Below are positions 57,741 to 64,000 of a DNA stretch of 64,000 nt, in pieces. The stretch is from Pseudomonas haemolytica (GTDB lineage Bacteria; Pseudomonadota; Gammaproteobacteria; Pseudomonadales; Pseudomonadaceae). A program made the translations under genes and the position numbers. The stretch's first letter is position 1. Every line of letters begins with the position of its first letter. The notes under the pieces were generated by a model that did no database searches, was not told where the DNA came from, and was given only the letters and a program-made list of their open reading frames with translations. The stretch lies in the NCBI RefSeq assembly GCF_009659625.1, contig NZ_VOIW01000002.1:186001-250000 (forward strand). Reading direction: 5' to 3'.

Positions 57741-58871
57741 ATGCGTAAACTTCTAGCGTTCACCGTCACCATGGCCCTGGTTGCCGCCCTCGCCGCGTAT
57801 CTGGTCTGGACCCAGGAGCGCCCCGTGGCGCATTACCTGTCGGACCTGCGCATCACCCTCGCCGTCAATGAAGGCCAACCGGCCGACCGTGGCAACCTGC
57901 TGGGCATCCAGCCGGAGCTGTTCCCCGCCGACTACCAGAGCCTGGAACGCCTGCACCTGAAGCTGGCGGCCTACCTGCGAAACGCACAGGACCAGGGCCT
58001 GATCAACCCCAAGACCATCGTGGTGCTGCCGGAACATATCGGCACCTGGCTGATGCTCAGTGGCGAAAAAAACGAGCTGTACCAAGCCGCGCATCTCAAG
58101 GACGCGATGAACTGGCTGTCGATCAGCAACCCGTTGCTGTTCATGCGCGCCTGGATCAGCGCCACCGGCGACAACCGGATGGACGATGCGTACTTGCGCA
58201 TGAAAGCGCCTGCGATGGCGCGTGACTACCAAGTGCTGTTTGGTGGCCTGGCCAAGGAATTCGGCGTGACCCTGGTAGCCGGCTCCGTCACCCTGCCCAA
58301 CCCCACTGTCAGCCAAGGGCTACTGCAGGTCGGGCACGGCGCGCTGTACAACACCAGCGTGGTATTTGCTGCCGATGGCCTGCCACTGGGCCAGCCGCAG
58401 CGCCAGCTTTACCCGATCTACGATGAACGCGGGTTTATCGCACCAGGCGATGAAAACACCCTCAACGTGGTCGACACCCCGGCCGGACGCCTGGGCATCC
58501 TGGTGGGCAGCGACAGCTGGTACCCGGACAATTACCGCAAGCTCAACGAGCAAGGTGCGCAACTGGTCGCAGTGCCGGCCTTTGTCACCGGTCGCGACAC
58601 CTGGGAGCGTCCATGGCGCGGCTTCAAGAGCGTGTCGACGCCTTCTGAAGTCAGCCTCAAGCCCGAAGAAACCAGCGAGGGCGCTGCCTGGCGCCGCCTG
58701 ACCCTGATCAGCCAGCAACCCGTCAGCCAAGCCACGGCAGGCATGAGCGTGTTTTTGCGCGGGCAGTTCTGGGACCTGGGCAGCGCCGGCCAGAGCTTTC
58801 TCAGCAGCAATGGGCAAGTGTTCGCCGACGGCGACGCCCGTGGTGCGCGCTTGCTGAATATCTGGCTGTAG
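57741..58871 (+). CDS. Nitrilase-fold protein with altered catalytic triad
   Basis: A 376-residue protein with an N-terminal membrane anchor (LLAFTVTMALVAALAAYLVW, residues 4-23) and a carbon-nitrogen hydrolase fold. Of the Glu-Lys-Cys triad, Glu is retained (VVLPEHIGTW), but the usual yrKxhL position reads QPQRQLYP, and the usual CyDxxfPE reads GSDSWYPD, giving Gly for the nucleophile. It is therefore probably not an active amidase. It lies 3 bases before an AraC regulator and likely shares its transcript. Confidence 0.82.
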   Translation: MRKLLAFTVTMALVAALAAYLVWTQERPVAHYLSDLRITLAVNEGQPADRGNLLGIQPELFPADYQSLERLHLKLAAYLRNAQDQGLINPKTIVVLPEHIGTWLMLSGEKNELYQAAHLKDAMNWLSISNPLLFMRAWISATGDNRMDDAYLRMKAPAMARDYQVLFGGLAKEFGVTLVAGSVTLPNPTVSQGLLQVGHGALYNTSVVFAADGLPLGQPQRQLYPIYDERGFIAPGDENTLNVVDTPAGRLGILVGSDSWYPDNYRKLNEQGAQLVAVPAFVTGRDTWERPWRGFKSVSTPSEVSLKPEETSEGAAWRRLTLISQQPVSQATAGMSVFLRGQFWDLGSAGQSFLSSNGQVFADGDARGARLLNIWL

Positions 58872-58874
58872 CCC

Positions 58875-59909
58875 TTGAAGCCGGTGCGCCTGGGGGATCT
58901 GTCGGTGGGCTTTGTGCATACCCTGGCCGACGCCATCCACAGCCACGGCCTGGACCCGCAACCGCTGCTGCTGCAATACGGCCTCGATCCGGCGCGCCTG
59001 GCTGAAGCCGGGGCACGCTTGTCGATCCCGCGCTATATGCGCCTGGGCCACGCGGCCATCCAACTGACCGGCGACCCGGGCCTGGGCCTGCGCATGGGCC
59101 AGCTCAGCCGCTTGAGCCAGGCAGGGCTTGCCGGCGTCACCGCCGCCCAGGCGCCCAACGTGCGTGAAGCGGCGCGCACGCTGACACGCTTTGAAGCGCT
59201 ATACGGCTCCAACTATCGCGGGCAATCGAGCTTTCATGAAGATGCCGAGGGTGCTTGGCTACGGTTCTATTCCATCAGTCCCTACAACGCCTATAACCGC
59301 TTCGTAGTGGATTCGATCATTGCCGGCTGGCTGCAACAACTGTCCGGCCTGGCGCAGCAGCCGGTGCAGGCACAGCGAATTGAAATCGAATTTGAAGCGC
59401 CGGACTACCACGAACACTACAGCGTGCTGGGGGAAGGCCTGGTCCACTTCGGCGCCGACGCCAATCAATTGCGCCTCAGCCAACCGACGTTGGCCCTGCG
59501 CAACCCACAGCACTGCCCCAGCACCTGGCACCTGTTGCTGCAGTTATGTGAAAGGGAATTGGAGCAGTTAACCCGCACCCGCAGCCTGCGCGAGCGCATT
59601 ACCCGGTTGCTCGGGCCGATGCTCAATGGTGGCCGGGAACCCGACCTGGAAGAAGTGGCGGCACGCTTGAAGCTGCCGACCTGGACACTGCGGCGCAAAC
59701 TGGCGGAAGAAGGCACGCAGTTTCGCGCGATTCTCAACGACACCCGTCGCGACCTGGCCATGACCTACATTCGCGATACGGAGCTGGCCTTCGGCGAGAT
59801 TGCCTACTTGCTTGGTTTTGCTTCGGCCCAAGCCTTCCAGCGGGCGTTCAGGCGCTGGAACAACCAGACCCCAGGGGAATTTCGCCGCAGTCAGCGGCAT
59901 TCCGCCTGA
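58875..59909 (+). CDS. AraC-family transcriptional regulator
   Basis: A 344-residue regulator with an N-terminal arabinose-type ligand domain of the OruR/ArgR-like kind (VHTLADAIHSHGLDPQPLLL, RYMRLGHAAIQLTGDPGLGL) and a C-terminal double helix-turn-helix (LEEVAARLKLPTWTLRRKLA; FGEIAYLLGFASAQAFQRAF). No ATG fits; TTG 58875 (or GTG 58884) starts right after the stop of the nitrilase-like gene, implying coupling. Effector and targets are unknown. Confidence 0.88.
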   Translation: MKPVRLGDLSVGFVHTLADAIHSHGLDPQPLLLQYGLDPARLAEAGARLSIPRYMRLGHAAIQLTGDPGLGLRMGQLSRLSQAGLAGVTAAQAPNVREAARTLTRFEALYGSNYRGQSSFHEDAEGAWLRFYSISPYNAYNRFVVDSIIAGWLQQLSGLAQQPVQAQRIEIEFEAPDYHEHYSVLGEGLVHFGADANQLRLSQPTLALRNPQHCPSTWHLLLQLCERELEQLTRTRSLRERITRLLGPMLNGGREPDLEEVAARLKLPTWTLRRKLAEEGTQFRAILNDTRRDLAMTYIRDTELAFGEIAYLLGFASAQAFQRAFRRWNNQTPGEFRRSQRHSA

Positions 59910-59917
59910 AGTCGGTT

Positions 59918-60004
59918 TTACAGCTCGGTGGCATCGTCGGCGGGATCCAGCGGATCCAGCTCGAATGCCTGGTACTCCAGCAGTTCTTCCTGATATTCGT
60001 CCAT
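59918..60004 (-). CDS. 28-residue acidic small protein
   Basis: MDEYQEELLEYQAFELDPLD followed by PADDATEL. It has a near-perfect ribosome site (AAGGAGTCCACCATG), which is the main support for it being real. The peptide is very acidic with tyrosines in a helical first half. Not recognised. It lies tail to tail with the AraC gene, 8 bases apart. Confidence 0.6.
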   Translation of the reverse strand: MDEYQEELLEYQAFELDPLDPADDATEL

Positions 60005-60163
60005 GGTGGACTCCTTCTTGAGTTCAAAGCGGTTGCAGATAAATGACCTGCGAACCCAGCCTAAAGTGCCGTCATGACGAAAAAATGTCGACGTGATGAC
60101 ATTCCTGTACCTCAAGATCAAACGCGCCAGGATCAGGATGATTTAGCTGCGGCGCTATCCAGG

Positions 60164-60195
60164 TGCAATTGCAATCATTGCAAATGCAACCACAT
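60164..60195. promoter_or_regulatory. Operator-like repeats upstream of the E1 fragment gene
   Basis: TGCAATTGCA (60164-60173) is a palindrome. TTGCAAATGCAACCACAT (60178-60195) matches 16 of 18 bases of the right half of the palindrome upstream of the E1 gene (TTGCAATTGCAACTACAT). Both sites are probably bound by the MarR protein encoded between the two genes. Confidence 0.65.
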
Positions 60196-60237
60196 TTCCA
60201 TTAGGGTACAAGCATCCGTTGAAAGGAGCTTCGACCC

Positions 60238-61242
60238 ATGCCTGCTTCTACCGCGCACTCTGCGCAGCGCTGCATCGACGCACTCAACACCGCCGCCAGC
60301 CCGGGCAGCTCGCCGTTGTGTACGGTCATGGCCATGGCCAACACCCTGGAATCCAGCCAACAAGCCTGGGTGATCCGTGGCCAGTCACGCAGCCGCCGCA
60401 TGGGCAACTGGCCCACCTGGTTTGCACGCAATCGTGGCGAAAAACCCCTGCTTTACCTGCATAGCGCGACGTCGTCGGCACAGTTACATGCACTGTCGGA
60501 ACACACCGCCCAGCGCGGCATTTTGTGCAATGACATCGAAAACCGGCCATCCCCATGGCCCAGGGGCGCAGACCCGTCGCTGCCGTTATGGCTGGCGACC
60601 CATCCGCGCTGCACGCCCTACGATCCCGCCTCGGGAGACGAAGCCCGGGCAATTGTGCTGGCGGGGCTGCGCACGCTATACGTCGACGGCCAGCCGGGCT
60701 TTTATTACCTGGCGCTGCATGATCAAGATGGCAACACCCCACTGGATAGCCAGGACCGCGCAGACGCCCATAAAGGCATGTACCCGATCCAACGTGGGCA
60801 AGTAGGAGATGTGCGCCTGCTCGGTGCTGGCCGGGCGCTTGAAGAAGTCATGCACGCCGCTCGGTTGCTGGCACAGGACTGGAATATCACGACGCAGGTA
60901 TGGAGTTGCCCCAGCTACACACGGCTGGCTCGTGAGGCGGCGGCGGCTGAGCGCTGGAGCCGCTTGCACCCCATGGCCCCCAGGCGCAGCTGCCATTTGC
61001 GCGATTGCCTGGCGGGAAATGCAGCGCCGGTGATTGCGGTGACCGGCTATCCGCAGGCGATTGTCGATCAGTTGAGGGCGCACGTGGCTACGCGCTTCAT
61101 GGCGTTGGGCGCGGGGTCGGTGCAGGCGACGGCACCAAGTCGGTACTGGGTGGTGATATCGGCACTCAGGGCATTGGCGGAGGAAGGGCGGATCGATGCC
61201 TTAGACGTGGAGAAAGCAACAGCCCGCTACCCACTTGGATGA
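60238..61242 (+). CDS. Stand-alone C-terminal third of a pyruvate dehydrogenase E1-like protein
   Basis: A 334-residue protein. FYYLALHDQDGNTPLDSQ with HKGMYPIQ corresponds to the AceE segment around FYYITVMNE...KGMYLL. RALEEVMHAARLLAQDWNIT, TQVWSCPSYTRLAREAAAAE, RWSRLHP and PVIAVTGYPQAIVDQLRAHV correspond to the C-terminal transketolase-like domain of homodimeric E1. The TPP-binding domain is absent and the first 130 residues are divergent. GGAG precedes the ATG. It is transcribed alone, with the same operator type as the E1 gene. It cannot be an active E1; a scaffold or regulatory role, or decay, are alternatives. Confidence 0.75.
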   Translation: MPASTAHSAQRCIDALNTAASPGSSPLCTVMAMANTLESSQQAWVIRGQSRSRRMGNWPTWFARNRGEKPLLYLHSATSSAQLHALSEHTAQRGILCNDIENRPSPWPRGADPSLPLWLATHPRCTPYDPASGDEARAIVLAGLRTLYVDGQPGFYYLALHDQDGNTPLDSQDRADAHKGMYPIQRGQVGDVRLLGAGRALEEVMHAARLLAQDWNITTQVWSCPSYTRLAREAAAAERWSRLHPMAPRRSCHLRDCLAGNAAPVIAVTGYPQAIVDQLRAHVATRFMALGAGSVQATAPSRYWVVISALRALAEEGRIDALDVEKATARYPLG

Positions 61243-61285
61243 GCTGGATTGCGGGAACGGGCTTGCATTGGCTTTCCATTGTTTC

Positions 61286-61756
61286 TCAGCGCTTGCCTCG
61301 GCTGCGGGTCGGCACGCCCGCGTCCATCGCCAGCCCGGCGGTGCGCTCCAGGGCATCGGCAAACGCCCGGCGCTGCCCGGGTTCGATCTGCGACAGGAAC
61401 AGCTCGTCCACGGTGCTTTCGTAGATCTTCCACATTTTTTTGCGCAACACCCGGCCAGCGTCCGTGATCGAGGCAAACGCCGCACGCCCGTCGCCGTCGG
61501 AACGCGAGCGCACCACCAGGCCGTCCTTTTCCAGGCGGTCCACCAGGCGCGTGAGGTTGTAGCGTTCGATGGCCAGCACATCGGCCAATTCGTGCATGCG
61601 ACGGGTACCGTCGGGCCCGCTTTCCAGGCCCCACAACGCGTCGTACCAGGCATACGGCGGAAGATCCGCAGCGGCCAGCCGCCGCTCGATTTCACGGATG
61701 ACCGTCCTGTGAGCCCTGACAAAACGGAACCAGACATCCGGTTCTTTCGACGACAT
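61286..61756 (-). CDS. MarR-family regulator of the E1-like genes
   Basis: A 156-residue MarR regulator: RRMHELADVLAIERYNLTRL and VDRLEKDGLVVRSRSDGDGR form the helix-turn-helix and wing, and the start is MSSKEPDVWFRFVRAHRTVI. It is divergent from the second aceE-type gene, with a 24-base perfect palindrome between them, and directly follows (opposite strand) the E1 fragment gene. Expected to repress both; the ligand is unknown. Confidence 0.92.
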   Translation of the reverse strand: MSSKEPDVWFRFVRAHRTVIREIERRLAAADLPPYAWYDALWGLESGPDGTRRMHELADVLAIERYNLTRLVDRLEKDGLVVRSRSDGDGRAAFASITDAGRVLRKKMWKIYESTVDELFLSQIEPGQRRAFADALERTAGLAMDAGVPTRSRGKR

Positions 61757-61821
61757 GCAACACCATCCGGGGGGATTTCAAGAAGGTTGCAATAGTAGCT
61801 CATCCCGCGCTAGATTCCGCC

Positions 61822-61845
61822 ATGTAGTTGCAATTGCAACTACAT
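61822..61845. promoter_or_regulatory. Perfect 24-base palindromic operator
   Basis: ATGTAGTTGCAA is followed at once by its exact inverted repeat TTGCAACTACAT. It lies 66 bases before the divergent marR start and 57 before the E1 ATG. A related GTTGCAATAGTAG half-site is near 61785. Confidence 0.8.
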
Positions 61846-61901
61846 TTGCGTCACTCTCACAAGGAGCTCGCCGCTTGAATCCGCCTACCCTGGAGCCTCA
61901 C

Positions 61902-64000
61902 ATGACCCCGAATAACGCAGCAAGACTCGACGACGATCCACAGGAAACCCGCGAATGGCTGGAGTCCATCGAATCGGTGCTGTCCACCGAAGGCCGCCCC
62001 CGCGCCCATTACCTGATCGATCAGTTGCTGGATTTCGACGTAGCGCGGCATGGCGACTTCTACGGGCGGGTGACCACTCCCTACGTCAACACCCTCCCGG
62101 TCGAGCGCCAACTGCCCTACCCCGGCAACCTGGACATCGAGCGTCGCACCAATGCGTTTATCCGCTGGAACGCCATGGCGATGGTCTTGCGCGCAGGCAA
62201 ACACTCAGGTGTGGGTGGGCATATCGCCACCTACGCATCAGCTGCGGTGCTGTATGACGTAGGCTTCGATCATTTTTTCCGTGGCCGAACCGACACCTTC
62301 GACGGCGACCTGGTGTACATCCAGGGCCACTCCTCTCCGGGCATCTATGGCCGCGCCTACCTGGAAGGCCGTATCAGCGAAGCTCAGCTCGACAACTTCC
62401 GCCGCGAGGTCGGTGGCGAAGGGCTGTCTTCCTACCCGCATCCACGATTGATGCCAGACTTCTGGCAATTTCCCACCGTGTCCATGGGCCTTGGGCCGAT
62501 CACCGCCGCCTACCAGGCGCGGTTCATGCGTTACCTGGAGTTTCGCGCCCTCAAGCAACATCAGGGCCGCAAGGTGTGGGCATTCCTCGGCGATGGCGAA
62601 ATGGACCAGCCGGAGTCCCTGGCCGCCATCTCCCTGGCGGGCCGCGAAAAACTCGACAACCTGATCTTCGTGGTCAACTGCAACCTGCAACGCCTGGATG
62701 GCCCAGTGCGCGGCAATGCCAAGGTGATCCAGGAGTTCGAAAGCCTGTATCGCGCCGCCGGCTGGAATGTGATCAAGGTGATCTGGGGCGGCGGCTGGGA
62801 CGCGCTGCTGGAAAAGGACCAGAGCGGCCTGCTGCGCCAACGCATGATGGAATGCGTGGACGGCGACTACCAGAACTACAAATCCCAGAATGGCGCCTAT
62901 GTGCGCGAACACTTCTTTGGCAAATACCCAGAGTTGCTGGCGCTGGTTGCGGACATGTCCGACGACGATATCTGGAAACTCTCACGGGGCGGGCATGACC
63001 CGGACAAGGTCTACAACGCCTACGCTGCCGCCGTGCGCCACAAGGGCCAGCCCACGGTGATCCTGGCCAAGACCGTCAAGGGTTTTGGCATGGGTGAAGC
63101 CGGCGAAGGCCAGAACATCAACCACCAATTGAAGAAGATGGGGGCCGACGCGGTAAAAGCCTTTCGCGACCGCTTCGGCCTGGAAGTCGCCGATGACCGG
63201 CTCGACGAAATCCCTTACCTCAAACCCGCCGCCGACAGCGAAGAAGCCCGCTACTTCGCCGCAAGGCGCCAAGCCCTGGGCGGCTATGTACCGGCGCGCC
63301 ACACGGCCGCCGCGCCGTTGCAGATCCCGGAACTGAGCGCGTTCGCCACCCAGCTCAAAGACACCGGCGAGCGCGCCATCTCCACCACCATGGCCTTTGT
63401 GCGCATCCTCGGTACCCTGCTCAAGGACCCGCAACTGGGCAAGCTGATCGTCCCCATCGTGCCGGATGAATCGCGCACGTTCGGCATGGAAAGCCTGTTC
63501 CGCCAGATCGGCATCCACTCCGCTGTCGGGCAGCTCTACACCCCACAGGACGCCGGGCAATTGAGTTACTACAAGGAGAGCAAGGACGGCCAGATCATGC
63601 AGGAAGGGCTGAACGAATCCGGCGCCATTTCTTCGTGGATAGCGGCAAGTACGTCCTACAGCAACCATGGCCTGATGACCGTGCCGTTCTATATTTTCTA
63701 TTCGATGTTCGGCTTCCAGCGCGTCGGCGACCTGGCGTGGGCGGCGGGTGATGCACGCGCGCGCGGCTTCCTGCTGGGCGCCACGGCCGGGCGCACCACG
63801 CTGATGGGCGAAGGTTTGCAGCACGACGACGGGCACAGCCATATCCTGGCGTCGGTGATTCCGTGCTGCATCGCCTATGACCCGACTTTTGCCTACGAGC
63901 TGGCGGTGATTATTCGCGAGGGCATGCGGCGCATGTATGTCGAGCAGGAGGATATCTATTACTACATCACCCTGCTCAACGAAAACTACCCGCACCCGGC
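61902..64000 (+). CDS. Pyruvate dehydrogenase E1 component, homodimeric (AceE/MdeB-type paralogue; cut by window edge)
   Basis: About 700 residues are visible of an expected 880. TPP-dependent 2-oxo acid decarboxylase: IRWNAMAMVLRAGKHSGVGG with HIATYASAAVLYDVGFDHFF, and the TPP/Mg motif GDGEMDQPESLAAISLAG ... NLIFVVNCNLQRLDGPV. The second domain has DESRTFGMESLFRQIGIH and ATAGRTTLMGEGLQHDDGHS. ATG 61902 has GGAG at 6 bases; an in-frame TTG nine codons earlier has AAGGAG and is a real alternative. No E2/E3 gene is seen, and the MarR control differs from housekeeping aceEF, so this is probably an alternative E1, similar to MdeB of methionine-derived 2-oxobutyrate catabolism. That role is inferred. 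Confidence 0.92.
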   Translation, partial: MTPNNAARLDDDPQETREWLESIESVLSTEGRPRAHYLIDQLLDFDVARHGDFYGRVTTPYVNTLPVERQLPYPGNLDIERRTNAFIRWNAMAMVLRAGKHSGVGGHIATYASAAVLYDVGFDHFFRGRTDTFDGDLVYIQGHSSPGIYGRAYLEGRISEAQLDNFRREVGGEGLSSYPHPRLMPDFWQFPTVSMGLGPITAAYQARFMRYLEFRALKQHQGRKVWAFLGDGEMDQPESLAAISLAGREKLDNLIFVVNCNLQRLDGPVRGNAKVIQEFESLYRAAGWNVIKVIWGGGWDALLEKDQSGLLRQRMMECVDGDYQNYKSQNGAYVREHFFGKYPELLALVADMSDDDIWKLSRGGHDPDKVYNAYAAAVRHKGQPTVILAKTVKGFGMGEAGEGQNINHQLKKMGADAVKAFRDRFGLEVADDRLDEIPYLKPAADSEEARYFAARRQALGGYVPARHTAAAPLQIPELSAFATQLKDTGERAISTTMAFVRILGTLLKDPQLGKLIVPIVPDESRTFGMESLFRQIGIHSAVGQLYTPQDAGQLSYYKESKDGQIMQEGLNESGAISSWIAASTSYSNHGLMTVPFYIFYSMFGFQRVGDLAWAAGDARARGFLLGATAGRTTLMGEGLQHDDGHSHILASVIPCCIAYDPTFAYELAVIIREGMRRMYVEQEDIYYYITLLNENYPHP

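Overview
The window is high-GC Pseudomonas DNA, most likely from the P. fluorescens complex. The evidence is the recurrent GTGGGAGGGGGCTTGC REP/REPIN repeats between genes, a PrrF-type iron sRNA, a CrcY-type sRNA with a sigma54 promoter, and gene sets typical of fluorescent pseudomonads (liu leucine catabolism, phnWX, Csu-like pili, DUF6124). No rRNA, tRNA, CRISPR array or prophage was found.

Layout. 1-2.0 kb: a MarR regulator and an outer-membrane efflux lipoprotein behind tandem palindromes. 2.1-7.6 kb: tamA-tamB, for outer-membrane biogenesis. 7.6-13.2 kb: GNAT acetyltransferase, exonuclease III, a substrate-binding/OmpA fusion, and a divergent acyl-CoA dehydrogenase/LysR pair. 13.3-22.6 kb: leucine/isovalerate catabolism, arranged as liuR-liuE, then the predicted sRNA crcY, then an acyl-CoA synthetase divergent from liuABCD; LiuR-like palindromes precede liuR and the divergent pair. 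22.6-25.3 kb: a LexA/CI-like repressor without its catalytic dyad, a DUF6124 protein, prrF, and an M14 carboxypeptidase. 25.3-28.4 kb: a cytochrome b561 and catalase-like peroxidase pair divergent from an ECF sigma/anti-sigma pair, with matching promoter elements on both strands. 28.4-34.7 kb: a seven-gene archaic (Csu-type) chaperone-usher pilus operon. 34.9-39.5 kb: a ZapE-like ATPase, a leucine-rich-repeat protein kinase, a YebC paralogue and an MFS transporter. 39.8-43.6 kb: two LysR regulators with phnW and phnX, which degrade 2-aminoethylphosphonate.

43.6-53.9 kb is an accessory island. A 1609-residue Rhs protein with a C-terminal toxin and its immunity gene is followed by a low-GC string of displaced toxin tips and small immunity-like genes, most joined by 4-base ATGA overlaps, and by a decayed IS630 element. 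The island is bracketed by the 3' end of phnX: the intact gene on the left and a diverged copy of its last 14 codons on the right.

54-64 kb returns to core-like genes: cytochrome b561, an ACC deaminase/D-cysteine desulfhydrase homologue, 2,4-dienoyl-CoA reductase, a nitrilase-fold protein lacking its catalytic cysteine, an AraC regulator, a 28-residue ORF, a stand-alone C-terminal third of pyruvate dehydrogenase E1, a MarR regulator, and a second E1 (AceE-type) gene that runs off the right edge. The E1 fragment and the E1 gene carry the same operator-like palindrome upstream.
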